A stretch of DNA of 64,000 nucleotides from Terrimonas rubra (lineage in GTDB: Bacteria > Bacteroidota > Bacteroidia > Chitinophagales > Chitinophagaceae): assembly GCF_042686025.1 (NCBI RefSeq), contig NZ_JBHUOZ010000002.1, forward strand, positions 259,586-323,585. Direction: 5' to 3'. Shown in pieces: positions 1 to 8,678 of the stretch; positions within the stretch are counted from its first letter, which is position 1; every line of letters starts with the position of its first letter. Below the pieces are notes generated by a model, which saw only the letters and a program-made list of their open reading frames with translations, searched no databases and was not told the origin of the DNA. Position numbers and translations under genes: made by a program.

Positions 1-187
1 CTGTTTGCTGCAGCTGGTAACAACAAAAATGTTGAAGCCATAAAGCTAAGCTGCTTTTGTTTACCAACACCCCGGCGCAGAAAATAACGGACAAACGATT
101 GAAAAGGGGGGATACTGCTTATTTACGGTCGTATTCACATAAATTTGCAGCGCAAATACAATCGTTTACCAACTTAATGTTTACAAC
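1..187. other. left-edge non-coding stretch
   Basis: No complete gene is supported here. One plus-strand frame is open from base 1 to a TAA at 85-87, so it could be the last codons of a gene lying to the left, but 28 residues are too few to recognise. The rest is the leader of fumC. Confidence 0.4.
140..147 (+). promoter_or_regulatory. putative -7 element of the fumC promoter
   Basis: TAAATTTG matches the Bacteroidota -7 consensus TAnnTTTG at all fixed positions and ends 40 bases before the fumC ATG. I do not find a TTG at the usual 19-21 base spacing upstream, so only half of the promoter is supported. Confidence 0.4.
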
Positions 188-1585
188 ATGCAGTATAGAG
201 TAGAAAAAGATACGATGGGTGAAGTGAAAGTGCCGGCAAAAGCCTATTATGGTGCACAAACCCAACGCAGTATTGACAATTTCAAGATTGCAGAGGACAT
301 CAACAAAATGCCGAAAGAAATTATTAAGGCATTTGCTTACCTGAAAAAAGCCGCTGCTATTACTAACCAGCAGGCAGGTGTACTTCCCAAAAACAAATCG
401 GTGCTGATAGGTAAAGTGTGTGATGAAATACTGGAAGGACAATTAGATGATTATTTCCCCCTGGTAGTATGGCAAACCGGCAGTGGTACGCAAAGTAACA
501 TGAATGTAAATGAAGTAGTAGCTTACCGAGGCCATGTACTGAACGGTGGTAAGTTAACCGATAAAGAAAAGTTTTTGCACCCGAATGATGACGTAAATAA
601 ATCACAGTCATCCAATGATACCTTCCCTACAGCCATGCATATTGCTGCTTATAAAATACTGGTGGAAGTAACCATTCCCGGCATTAAAAAGCTGCGTGAC
701 ACCCTTGCTAAAAAAAGCAAGAAGTATATGAAAGTGGTGAAGATAGGCCGTACGCACTTTATGGATGCTACGCCCCTGACCGTAGGCCAGGAGTTTAGCG
801 GTTATGTATCGCAGTTAGACCATGGCTTGAAAGCCATTAATAATTCCTTGCCGCATTTAAGTGAGCTGGCTTTAGGTGGTACAGCTGTTGGTACCGGTAT
901 TAATACACCTGCTAATTATGCCGAGAATGTAGCCAAACAGATCGCCAAATTAACCAAACTGCCTTTTGTTACCGCCGAAAATAAATTTGAGGCGCTGGCC
1001 GCACATGATGCCATTGTAGAAGCACACGGCGCTTTAAAAACAGTTGCCGTAAGCTTAATGAAGATAGCCAACGATATCCGTATGTTATCCAGCGGGCCAC
1101 GCAGCGGTATTGGCGAATTGTTTATTCCTGATAACGAACCGGGTTCATCTATTATGCCGGGTAAAGTAAACCCTACCCAGTGTGAGGCCCTGACCATGAT
1201 AGCCGCACAGGTAATGGGTAACGATGTAGCCATTAGTGTAGGTGGTGCGAACGGCCATTTTGAGCTGAATGTATTTAAACCTGTAATGATCTATAACTTT
1301 TTACACAGTGCCCGTTTAATAGGCGACGGTTGTGTATCGTTCAACGATAAATGTGCTGTAGGTATTGAACCTATTGAGGCCAATATTAAAAAACACGTGG
1401 ACAATTCCTTAATGCTGGTAACTTCTTTAAATACCAAGATCGGTTATTATAAGGCTGCCGAGATAGCGCAGAAGGCGCATAAGGAAGGAACAACCCTGAA
1501 AGAGATGGCGGTGAAGCTGGGTTATGTTACACCGGCACAGTTTGATGAATGGGTGGTGCCTGCTAATATGGTAGGTAAACTGTAA
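188..1585 (+). CDS. fumC: class II fumarate hydratase
   Basis: Catalyses fumarate + water to L-malate in the TCA cycle; a cytoplasmic, iron-free homotetramer. The 465-residue length is normal for the family. The N-terminus (YRVEKDTMGEVKVP) is typical of FumC and supports this start rather than the internal Met. GRTHFMDATP carries the active-site His190, and the superfamily signature GSSIMPGKVN lies at 319-328, containing the mobile serine loop that supplies the catalytic base. It is separate from the similar aspartase and argininosuccinate lyase by the FumC-specific N-terminus. It is monocistronic, with a clear terminator 35 bases downstream. Nothing about the enzyme looks unusual. Confidence 0.97.
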   Translation: MQYRVEKDTMGEVKVPAKAYYGAQTQRSIDNFKIAEDINKMPKEIIKAFAYLKKAAAITNQQAGVLPKNKSVLIGKVCDEILEGQLDDYFPLVVWQTGSGTQSNMNVNEVVAYRGHVLNGGKLTDKEKFLHPNDDVNKSQSSNDTFPTAMHIAAYKILVEVTIPGIKKLRDTLAKKSKKYMKVVKIGRTHFMDATPLTVGQEFSGYVSQLDHGLKAINNSLPHLSELALGGTAVGTGINTPANYAENVAKQIAKLTKLPFVTAENKFEALAAHDAIVEAHGALKTVAVSLMKIANDIRMLSSGPRSGIGELFIPDNEPGSSIMPGKVNPTQCEALTMIAAQVMGNDVAISVGGANGHFELNVFKPVMIYNFLHSARLIGDGCVSFNDKCAVGIEPIEANIKKHVDNSLMLVTSLNTKIGYYKAAEIAQKAHKEGTTLKEMAVKLGYVTPAQFDEWVVPANMVGKL

Positions 1586-1620
1586 ACAAATTGATAACTG
1601 TTCGTAGGTTTACGAATGAC

Positions 1621-1652
1621 AAAAGCGGATACTACTGTGGTATCCGCTTTTT
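1621..1652 (+). terminator. rho-independent terminator of fumC
   Basis: A perfect 12-bp stem (AAAAGCGGATAC at 1621-1632 with its complement at 1640-1651) encloses a 7-base loop and ends in a T run. It closes the fumC transcript. Confidence 0.88.
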
Positions 1653-1712
1653 TGTGTAAAAAACTTGCATAAAGCGAAAGCGTGTAGTAGTTTAAAGTAA
1701 AATTCAATATTT

Positions 1713-1895
1713 ATGAAAGCCATTGAAAAGACTGGTAGCGGTTTGCCCGCTGCCTCCTTATTACCCCAGGCTACAACACTGTCACCTTATTTACAGGCAG
1801 TGCTGGCGGCCAAAACCGGATCGAAAACTGTAAGCCAGGAAAACGGTAATGCTATTGCATTAGAACGTCTTTTTAAAGGGCGGCAAAAACCATGA
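1713..1895 (+). CDS. isolated 60-residue small protein, function unknown
   Basis: I do not recognise this protein. It has 60 codons, starts with MKAIEKTGSG, has no signal peptide or membrane segment, has no Cys, and ends in a basic tail (RLFKGRQKP). It sits alone between the fumC terminator (1621-1652) and a second perfect terminator (1919-1952), so it has its own transcription unit. A weak promoter can be drawn: TTG at 1665-1667, 20 bases, then TAGTTTA at 1688-1694, a partial match to TAnnTTTG. The region could instead encode a small RNA of about 250 bases. A leader-peptide-like role (the early GSGLPAASLLP stretch) is possible but unsupported, as no maturation genes lie nearby. Confidence 0.5.
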   Translation: MKAIEKTGSGLPAASLLPQATTLSPYLQAVLAAKTGSKTVSQENGNAIALERLFKGRQKP

Positions 1896-1918
1896 ACCGA
1901 TACATATAGTATGTAAAA

Positions 1919-1952
1919 AAAAATGGCTTGTTAATCATAACAAGCCATTTTT
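1919..1952. terminator. bidirectional terminator
   Basis: A perfect 14-bp stem (1919-1932 with 1939-1952) has a 6-base loop, an A run on its left side and a T run on its right. It lies between the small plus-strand gene and the convergent sugar dehydrogenase gene and can serve both. Confidence 0.88.
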
Positions 1953-1969
1953 ATGATAAGGCTGTTTAC

Positions 1970-3664
1970 TTATTGTTTGACCACTTTTCTTGTTTCTACC
2001 AGTTGCCCATTACCATTGTATAGTTTTAAAAAGTAAATACCGCTTTTTTGTGCACTAATATCCACCGTAAAACTATTCTGGAAACTGGATTTACTCTGCA
2101 CCACACTGCCCGTTACATCGTACAGTTGTGCCAGCAAGGGCTTCTGGAATTCTTTTTTACCCCTTACCGTAAGCAGGTTGGTAACTGGGTTGGGGTATAT
2201 ATCAATATGCTCTGCAGCTGCCGGGCCTTCACCCGGTTTATCGGTTAATGCCAGTAAAGTGCCGGTATAATTGTACGCAATGATGGTTCCGTTGCCTGCA
2301 TTTACACCACCATCCCTGGCTATAAAAAAGCGGCGGCCGTTGGGGGAAATAGCCATATCCCTGATCCTTCCGCCATCACCCTGGAACAACTGGTAATAGG
2401 TAGTTTCTACCCCATCGCCGGCAGGGTTCAGTTTAAGCCGGTACACAAAATCCTTTTTTAATGGTGTAACAAATAAGGAGTTGCTCCATCCCGCTATGCG
2501 GCTGGTGCCCAGGAAGTCGATGCTGGAGCAGGCAACCGTTGGCCATTGGCTGTTATCTGATGGATTGATGGTGGACATCTGTGCCGTGAACATGGTAAAG
2601 ATGGGCTCCTTGTGATTGGTGATACTGGTACAGTTAAACTGCTCATTAGTAGTAGCCGTTGTTCCTATAGCCGTTGTTCCGATCGTATAACCATTCACAT
2701 TACCATCGCAATAGCCCGAAACACGGTCCCAGCCATAGTTACGGCCTTTTTCAATAATATTCACTTCGTCATCGGTCCTGTCCATCTGCTCCGAACTATA
2801 CAACCTGTTTACCCCGTTTACCTTACCCCAAACCAGTCCCTGTGCATTGCGGTGGCCCAGGGTAAAAACATAATCTTCGGCACTGATAGTTGCCGCATTA
2901 AAAAAGGGATTGTCATTCGGCACCCAGGCATTCTGACCTGCATCGCCATCGGATTCGGTATTAAGACGCAATACTTTTCCTTCAAAAGCATTCTGTACCA
3001 GCGAACGTTGTGTACGGGTGGTGTTCAAATACTGGCCGGCGCCCATATCGCCCAAAGTATAATATAAACGGTATTGGTTATGCAGTCCGCCGGGCGACAC
3101 ATTTTCAATTTCGGGGCTTATTACCAGGCGGCCGGAATTATGATCACTGCTGCCCGGTAAGTTATCTACTATTGTTTCAGGGTTGATCAATGCATCGCCG
3201 CTATAGGTATACCGGACAATTTTTGTTGAATAGATACAGCTGGTATTTGATCCGGGGCATGACCCTTTGGTGTATACAAAAGCAGCATATACCCAGGGCT
3301 TTTGATTTCTTACGGCCGGGTCGGAGGAGTATAAGTTAGGATGGATGGCCAGGCCCATTAAACCACCCTGCGGAAAATTGGAGGTGTTTTGCGTGATGGT
3401 AATGCCATGCGCAGCAGATTGTGCAAACAAATCGACCAGGGTGGTAGAGGCACCAAAAGTACTCACTCCATCTTCTTTTACATTGATCCGGCGGATACGG
3501 TAACTCCTGTTCTCAGTAACCCAGAGTGAATCATTGGGACCGTATAACACTTCCCAGGCATTATTAAAATTCGTTCCTACAGTACGTTTGGCAAATGGTT
3601 CGGTTTGAGCATAACTAAATAACGCAACAGCAAAAAAAACTCCCAGGAGTAAAGAACGTTTCAT
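1970..3664 (-). CDS. secreted PQQ-dependent sugar (glucose/sorbosone-type) dehydrogenase with T9SS type A tail
   Basis: This 564-residue protein has a Sec signal peptide (MKRSLLLGVFFAVALFSYAQ) followed by a six-bladed beta-propeller of the soluble aldose sugar dehydrogenase (GSDH) family. Family-like stretches include GGLMGLAIHPN, SSDHNSGRL, EGKVLRLN, FTLGHRNAQGL, EQMDRTDDEVN and GRNYGWDRVSGYCDG. Relatives oxidise aldose sugars with PQQ and calcium outside the cytoplasm. Residues 486-564 form a type A T9SS sorting domain (IDIYPNPVTNLLTV ending in KVVKQ), so it should cross the outer membrane and be attached at the surface or released. The actual substrate and PQQ binding are inferred. It may be monocistronic, and its 3' end faces the terminator at 1919-1952. 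Confidence 0.87.
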   Translation of the reverse strand: MKRSLLLGVFFAVALFSYAQTEPFAKRTVGTNFNNAWEVLYGPNDSLWVTENRSYRIRRINVKEDGVSTFGASTTLVDLFAQSAAHGITITQNTSNFPQGGLMGLAIHPNLYSSDPAVRNQKPWVYAAFVYTKGSCPGSNTSCIYSTKIVRYTYSGDALINPETIVDNLPGSSDHNSGRLVISPEIENVSPGGLHNQYRLYYTLGDMGAGQYLNTTRTQRSLVQNAFEGKVLRLNTESDGDAGQNAWVPNDNPFFNAATISAEDYVFTLGHRNAQGLVWGKVNGVNRLYSSEQMDRTDDEVNIIEKGRNYGWDRVSGYCDGNVNGYTIGTTAIGTTATTNEQFNCTSITNHKEPIFTMFTAQMSTINPSDNSQWPTVACSSIDFLGTSRIAGWSNSLFVTPLKKDFVYRLKLNPAGDGVETTYYQLFQGDGGRIRDMAISPNGRRFFIARDGGVNAGNGTIIAYNYTGTLLALTDKPGEGPAAAEHIDIYPNPVTNLLTVRGKKEFQKPLLAQLYDVTGSVVQSKSSFQNSFTVDISAQKSGIYFLKLYNGNGQLVETRKVVKQ

Positions 3665-4013
3665 GTATTGGATTTATACGCAATTATATAAATCAAATGC
3701 CTTTTATACAACCGCAAAAGCTACATAGTTTTTAGTAAAATTACTGCGCACATCGTTTTTTCCCTTACCCCGATAATTAATATTATAATATTGTTTTATG
3801 TTTTGCTAAGTAGAAAACCCGGCAGTTTTAGTAAAAAAAATACATTGAAACGTTTGTTTACGTGTACCCGGCTTTTGCTTTTTCGTATATTTTTTATACA
3901 GACCGGCGGGAAAATTACACATTTAGTATACAAACCGGGTAATAGTACGATGGTCTTTTACGATTGTTCAGGCCGGTGTATATGTTTACTTTTGAATGAT
4001 CGAAATCCAATAG
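3665..4013. other. divergent intergenic region (349 bp)
   Basis: AT-rich spacer between two divergent T9SS-substrate genes. It holds the well-formed plus-strand promoter listed at 3964-3994. A 96-codon open frame overlapping the downstream gene (3791-4081) has no recognisable features and is not called. Confidence 0.6.
3964..3994 (+). promoter_or_regulatory. Bacteroidota-type promoter
   Basis: TTG (3964-3966), a 20-base spacer, then TACTTTTG (3987-3994) is a full match to the phylum's -33/-7 pattern. It places a start site about 13 bases before the ATG at 4014, which also supports that start codon. Confidence 0.62.
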
Positions 4014-6368
4014 ATGAAAATAACTTTACGTATACATCAGCGGTGGCAACACGGCAAGGCTGCATGGCTTTTACTCCTTAAAAGCGTTCCGCTATTGCTG
4101 GCTTTTCTGTTCACTGCTACTACGCTCCTTGCCCAGGTAAATGTAAAAACCGGCAAGAGTTTTATCAATATCAGCAGGCCTGGCGGCGGCACTTTTTTAG
4201 CCGGCGACATTATTGAAGTAAGGGCTACTATTGCCGTAAACGGAGGCTCGAGTAACGATAATACCTATGTTAACAGCATACGGTATAATGATACCATTAA
4301 TACCAATAAGTTCCAGTACATAACGGGATCGCTGCGGATGTTATCAAACGAGGGAGTTCAACAGGCTACTTTTACTGATGCTGCGGGCGACGATCTGGGT
4401 AATATACAGGGCGCCTTGATACGCTTTAATATAGGCGGCAATGCTACCAATGCCAATGTAACCACACAAACCAACAGTACCACCGGCGCCGGCCGGTTAA
4501 GACGAAGCGACGTGCCGAGCTTTTATGGCGGCACCTGCATCCGCATGTACACCTATCAAATCCAGATTAAATCAACCGCCACCGATGTGGCACTGGATAG
4601 CCTGATCATTTTAAACGCCGGTAATTTCCGTTACCGTATCGGCTCCAGCACCACCGATGTACTTTCAAATTTTCAACCTTACCGTATAAGAATAGCGCCT
4701 GACTATGGACTTTGTTCCAGCTCATTTGGTACCAATGCCATCCTGGGTGAGGCAGGAGGTACTTTTGGTTCGGGTACTGTGCGTAATAAAGCCGGCGGTA
4801 CAACATTTGTACCCCTGCCTTATAACCGAGTAAATTTCAGCGCATCGGCTCCGCAGGATAATGATTATGGGGTGGCCAACAATACCAGCAGTGATGGTTC
4901 CAGTAACCCGTTTGTAGCTTATCCTAACAGCGCCCGGGTGCATAGTGTATGGGATATTATTGGTGATCATACAGGCGCTGCCGACCCTGTGGCCGGTAAT
5001 GCTCCCACACCCGCCGGTAACAACGGTGGTTATACACTTGTTATTAATGCCAGTTACGAAACCAACCTGGCTTTCCGCCAGAACATCACCAACCTTTGTG
5101 AAGAAACCTACTACGAGTTTTCGGCCTGGTTCCGGAATATCTGCCGCCGTTGCGGCTGCGATGTGACTGGCCGGGGATCGGGTGACCCAGGTTATACGCC
5201 AGGGGCGGGTAATGACTCCTCCGGTGTAAAGCCCAATTTAAGTTTCCAGATAGATGGCGAAGAGTATTATACCAGTGGCAATATAGCTTACTCGGGACAA
5301 TGGGTTAAAAAAGGATTTGTATTTAAAACAAAACCCGGGCAAACCTCGTTTACGGTTACCATCCGTAATAATGCTCCGGGAGGCGGGGGTAATGACTGGG
5401 CAATTGATGATATTGCCGTTGCAACCTGTTTGCCTAATATGAGTTACTCCCCCTCACTTACACCCAATATTTGTGTGGGCAATCCCATTACTATTTATGA
5501 TACGGTACGTTCTTACTTCGACAACTACCGTTATTATCAATGGCAATATATGGCCGATGGTACCAGTACCTGGACCAATATCGGAAGCCCGGTAGGCCCC
5601 GTAACACCGGTTAACAATGCCGGTACCTGGGAGTATGTGGCACAACACACCATACCCCCGGCATCTACTACTACGGCCAACAGCGGCGACCGTTACCGGC
5701 TGGTAGTGGCCACATCCACCACCAATTTATTAAACGATGCCTGCCGCTCTACAGATATCATTAATGCTGTTACCTTAAATGTACTGACCTGCACCCCTAC
5801 ACTCGGCACCAACCTGCTGTCCTTTAATGCTACGTTACAGTCGGATCATGTATTATTAAACTGGACCACATCCCGGGAAGCTGAATTGCTTTATTTTGAT
5901 ATTGAACGGAGCGCCAACGGCATTCATTTTGAAAAAGTGAGTACGGTAAACAGCGCATCCCAATATGCCCGGGAGCAGAATGAGTACCGGTTTACCGATA
6001 ACCAGCCAAACAGCGGGAAAATGTTTTACCGAGTAAGAATGTATAACCAGGCGGGTAAAACAACCTACTCTAAAATCATCTCATTAGGCCGCAATGAATC
6101 GCAGTTTACCGTGAACGCAGTGATGAACCCTTTTAACCAGGAGATGAGATTTGATATTACGGCCACACAAAAGGAAACCATCACCGTTGAGCTGACCGAT
6201 TATTATGGTAAGAAAATTAAACAGACAAGCTTTGATATACAGGTAGGCAATAATATTTTAAAATGGAACGGCATGAATAACCTGCCTTATGGTATGTATA
6301 TTGTTCGCCTTACCGGCAAATCGGGCAAGACCAGTACGCATAAGCTGGTGAAAAGCGCGAGACCCTAA
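4014..6368 (+). CDS. large secreted surface protein with T9SS type A sorting domain
   Basis: A 784-residue exported protein of unknown ligand. The N-terminus has a basic stretch and a hydrophobic core ending near LLAQ (residue 41), a long signal peptide. No better Met follows. The middle (about 330-460) has a beta-sandwich-like domain with a Cys-rich loop (NLCEETYYEFSAWFRN then CRRCGCD) and the motif NDWAIDDIAVATC, seen in Bacteroidota surface proteins. The last about 180 residues include a fibronectin-like stretch (LLNWTTSREAELLYFDIERS) and a type A T9SS tail ending in GMYIVRLTGKSGKTSTHKLV. Such proteins are adhesins or enzymes displayed via PorV-type attachment. No catalytic motif is visible. 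The gene stands alone between a promoter and a hairpin. Confidence 0.8.
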   Translation: MKITLRIHQRWQHGKAAWLLLLKSVPLLLAFLFTATTLLAQVNVKTGKSFINISRPGGGTFLAGDIIEVRATIAVNGGSSNDNTYVNSIRYNDTINTNKFQYITGSLRMLSNEGVQQATFTDAAGDDLGNIQGALIRFNIGGNATNANVTTQTNSTTGAGRLRRSDVPSFYGGTCIRMYTYQIQIKSTATDVALDSLIILNAGNFRYRIGSSTTDVLSNFQPYRIRIAPDYGLCSSSFGTNAILGEAGGTFGSGTVRNKAGGTTFVPLPYNRVNFSASAPQDNDYGVANNTSSDGSSNPFVAYPNSARVHSVWDIIGDHTGAADPVAGNAPTPAGNNGGYTLVINASYETNLAFRQNITNLCEETYYEFSAWFRNICRRCGCDVTGRGSGDPGYTPGAGNDSSGVKPNLSFQIDGEEYYTSGNIAYSGQWVKKGFVFKTKPGQTSFTVTIRNNAPGGGGNDWAIDDIAVATCLPNMSYSPSLTPNICVGNPITIYDTVRSYFDNYRYYQWQYMADGTSTWTNIGSPVGPVTPVNNAGTWEYVAQHTIPPASTTTANSGDRYRLVVATSTTNLLNDACRSTDIINAVTLNVLTCTPTLGTNLLSFNATLQSDHVLLNWTTSREAELLYFDIERSANGIHFEKVSTVNSASQYAREQNEYRFTDNQPNSGKMFYRVRMYNQAGKTTYSKIISLGRNESQFTVNAVMNPFNQEMRFDITATQKETITVELTDYYGKKIKQTSFDIQVGNNILKWNGMNNLPYGMYIVRLTGKSGKTSTHKLVKSARP

Positions 6369-6373
6369 AGAAG

Positions 6374-6460
6374 TAAGATTTTAGATTTAATATTTGAAGA
6401 TTGTTAGCAGCTGCATACGCTCAAATCTTAAATCCCAAATCTTAAATCAAAAATCTTAAA
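6374..6460. terminator. AT-rich imperfect hairpin between convergent genes, with repeated words
   Basis: Bases 6376-6398 and 6422-6444 are near-complementary (20 of 23), giving a long hairpin between the convergent surface protein and lspA. The right arm is followed by further copies of the word AAATCTTAAATC. The left arm contains a 22-base string that recurs on the opposite strand at 8978-8999. A terminator role is inferred from position. Confidence 0.5.
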
Positions 6461-6463
6461 TTC

Positions 6464-7162
6464 CTAAGAAACCTGTACATCATCATTCACCGTGGTAGTG
6501 GTTTCGATGGATTGTTTATTAACCGGTACCAGTTTCTGGATAAACCGTTTTTGAAATACCAGTAAAGTGATAACCCCGGTGGAGATGGCCATATCGGCGA
6601 TATTAAAGATGGGGCTGAAAAACTCAAACTCCTGTCCGCCTACTACCGGGAACCAGGAAGGATAGGTGGATTTGATCATGGGGAAGTATAACATATCCAC
6701 CACGCTGCCATGTAAAAAAGAGGAATAACCATTAGAGGATAAAGCGGCCACACCCGAATAGGACAAATAATCCTGCGTAACCGGGTCGTAATGCAGGCCC
6801 TTGTCAAATATCATCCCGTAAAACATACTGTCTATCAGGTTACCCAATGCGCCGGCATAAATCAGTGCAGCACAAACGATAAACCCTTTGGTGTATTTTT
6901 CGCGGACAAATTTTACCAGCAACCAGGAGCCGAATATTACTGCTACCAGCCTGAATAAGGTAAGGATCACTTTGCCGGTTTCATTGCCAAATTTCCAGCC
7001 CCAGGCCATGCCCGGGTTTTCAATAAAATGTAAACGGAACCAGTCCATGCCAAATACCCTTACCACTTCACCGGTAGGATAACTGGTTTTAATAAATATT
7101 TTCAAAGCCTGGTCGGCAATAATAATAGCTGCAATGATTAAAACGGCATGTTTCAGCTTCAT
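6464..7162 (-). CDS. lspA: lipoprotein signal peptidase (signal peptidase II)
   Basis: This inner-membrane aspartyl protease cleaves signal peptides from diacylglyceryl-modified prolipoproteins. The 232 residues include four hydrophobic segments. The two catalytic aspartates are Asp111 in GNLID and Asp190 in FNIAD, and the conserved GSVVDML element is at 152-158. Compared with the roughly 165-residue proteobacterial enzyme it has an insertion between the catalytic motifs (about 116-185) and a polar C-terminal extension. Larger LspA proteins of this kind are usual in Bacteroidota. It lies in its own unit, convergent with the upstream surface-protein gene. The substrates would include the many lipoproteins encoded in this window. 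Confidence 0.94.
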   Translation of the reverse strand: MKLKHAVLIIAAIIIADQALKIFIKTSYPTGEVVRVFGMDWFRLHFIENPGMAWGWKFGNETGKVILTLFRLVAVIFGSWLLVKFVREKYTKGFIVCAALIYAGALGNLIDSMFYGMIFDKGLHYDPVTQDYLSYSGVAALSSNGYSSFLHGSVVDMLYFPMIKSTYPSWFPVVGGQEFEFFSPIFNIADMAISTGVITLLVFQKRFIQKLVPVNKQSIETTTTVNDDVQVS

Positions 7163-7335
7163 GTCCTTTATTTAAGGGGCAAATATATTGTTTAAGGTTT
7201 TATGAAAACCATTTGACAATTAGTTAATTCGGAAATTTGCCAATGTTCAATAGCATTACTGCAGCTGAACGGAGCGTCGCAAGGGACGATCAATCAGGGA
7301 TATGCCGCTTAAAACCATCAAAACCTTACCTGATA
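7163..7335. repeat. intergenic gap with a dispersed-repeat copy
   Basis: The stretch 7255-7295 carries CTGCAGCTGAA (7259-7269), four bases, then GCGTCGCAA (7274-7282) and GATCA. The same order and the same 4-base spacing recur at 37487-37524. No gene is supported here. Confidence 0.45.
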
Positions 7336-7935
7336 TTATTGTTCTTTGCCCGAAGATTTATTGTCCTTGTCTTTTTTGAAGTTTTTCTCAATTTCCTGTG
7401 CCTTTTTAAAATCGAGCACCACGCCATTTATACAGTAACGTAAACCTGTTGGGGGTGGGCCATCTTCAAACACGTGACCCAGGTGCGACTCACAACGGCC
7501 GCATTGCACTTCAACCCTCTTCATACCATGCGAGTTATCGGGGGTATAAATAATGCTAGTTTTACTTACCGGCTGGTAAAAACTGGGCCATCCGCAGCCG
7601 CTTTCAAATTTGGTATCGCTTAAAAATAAGGCATTACCACATACCGCGCAGTAATAGGTTCCTTTTGCGGTAAGGGTTTCCAGCGGGCTGGTCCAGGGCC
7701 TTTCGGTGCCTTTTTCACGGGCAATCTGGTATACATTGGCCGGCAATATCTTTTTCCATTCCTCCTCGCTCAGCTTCACACTGCTGGTATCGGTATTGGA
7801 GTAAACGGGGTTGTTTGTTTTTTTATCGTCCATAGTATCTTTTATTACAATTTTAGACGGTGTTTGTTGCGAGTAACTGCATTGCTGGAATACAGAACAG
7901 GCCAAAATAAATATTATGATTTTTTCTAATCTCAT
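7336..7935 (-). CDS. msrB: secreted peptide-methionine (R)-S-oxide reductase
   Basis: Reduces the R-epimer of methionine sulfoxide in oxidised proteins. Residues about 55-177 are a complete MsrB domain. The zinc ligands are Cys96/Cys99 (CAVC) and Cys145/Cys148 (CGRC), the substrate-binding run is GCGWPSFYQP, and RYCINGVVLDF contains the catalytic Cys168. Cys114 could serve as resolving cysteine. The N-terminus is hydrophobic (IIIFILAC) with Cys13 as a possible lipidation site, so the enzyme probably acts in the periplasm or on the outer face of the inner membrane. The C-terminal tail is rich in Lys. No MsrA is encoded beside it. Confidence 0.93.
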   Translation of the reverse strand: MRLEKIIIFILACSVFQQCSYSQQTPSKIVIKDTMDDKKTNNPVYSNTDTSSVKLSEEEWKKILPANVYQIAREKGTERPWTSPLETLTAKGTYYCAVCGNALFLSDTKFESGCGWPSFYQPVSKTSIIYTPDNSHGMKRVEVQCGRCESHLGHVFEDGPPPTGLRYCINGVVLDFKKAQEIEKNFKKDKDNKSSGKEQ

Positions 7936-8059
7936 ATCTTATCTATAACAAAGCTAAATTATATCAGTTTAACTATTGAAAATCATTAACAATTTGCTAG
8001 CATTGAATAGAATTCAACGAAATCTTTGCTTTAGTAAACATTTTTTAAAAATGCTATCT

Positions 8060-8067
8060 TATATTTG
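8060..8067 (+). promoter_or_regulatory. putative -7 element upstream of adk
   Basis: TATATTTG is an exact TAnnTTTG match 26 bases before the adk ATG. No TTG is found at the standard spacing upstream, so the call rests on the -7 element only. Confidence 0.42.
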
Positions 8068-8093
8068 TTTTTCACCAAGGATATTGTGTGCTT

Positions 8094-8678
8094 ATGCTTA
8101 ATTTAATTCTTTTTGGTCCTCCGGGCAGTGGTAAAGGTACCCAGTCAGAAAGGCTGGTGGCCGAATACGGTTTGGTTCACTTATCAACCGGTAACCTGCT
8201 GCGTGAGGAAATTGCCAACAAAACCCCTTTGGGTTTGGAGGCTAAAAATTTTATGGACAAGGGCCAGTTGGTACCCGATGAGGTAGTGATTGGTATGATC
8301 GACAGCAGCATTGAACACCATAAAGATGCTGTAGGCTTTTTATTTGATGGTTTTCCGCGTACCGTTGCCCAGGCACAGGCGCTGGATAAATTGCTGGAGC
8401 TTAAAAAAACCAGTATTTCCCTGTTTCTGGCATTGGAAGTGAGCGAAGAAGAGCTGGTAGCCCGTTTACTGAACCGTGGTAAAACCTCCGGCCGCAGTGA
8501 TGATACCAACGAAGAGGTGATCCGTAAAAGGTTTTCGGTTTATAACCAGGAAACTGCGCCGGTATCGGAACACTATAAAAAACTGAAAAAGTTCCACCAC
8601 ATTAAAGGCGAAGGCTCGGTTGATGAGATTTTTGGCGCCCTTGCCGCTGTTATAGATACACAAAAAGCCAAAGTATAA
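8094..8678 (+). CDS. adk: adenylate kinase
   Basis: Cytoplasmic enzyme interconverting ATP + AMP and 2 ADP. I start at ATG 8094 (MLNLILFGPPGSGKGTQ), giving 194 codons. An in-frame GTG two codons earlier is less likely because family members begin exactly here. The P-loop is residues 8-16. The NMP-binding region follows (LSTGNLLREEI, DGFPRTVAQAQ) with the lid Arg in LLNRGKTSGRSDD. The lid lacks the zinc-finger Cys residues, so this is the short-lid type common in Bacteroidota. It is monocistronic, with a strong hairpin about 130 bases downstream. Confidence 0.96.
   Translation: MLNLILFGPPGSGKGTQSERLVAEYGLVHLSTGNLLREEIANKTPLGLEAKNFMDKGQLVPDEVVIGMIDSSIEHHKDAVGFLFDGFPRTVAQAQALDKLLELKKTSISLFLALEVSEEELVARLLNRGKTSGRSDDTNEEVIRKRFSVYNQETAPVSEHYKKLKKFHHIKGEGSVDEIFGALAAVIDTQKAKV

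Noticed and set aside
2612..3067. 151-codon plus-strand frame opposite the sugar dehydrogenase
   Set aside because: It lies wholly inside a gene with clear family motifs and a T9SS tail, so it is a shadow frame.
3791..4081. 96-codon plus-strand open frame before the 784-residue surface protein
   Set aside because: It overlaps the start of a well-supported gene, runs across that gene's promoter, and has no recognisable features.
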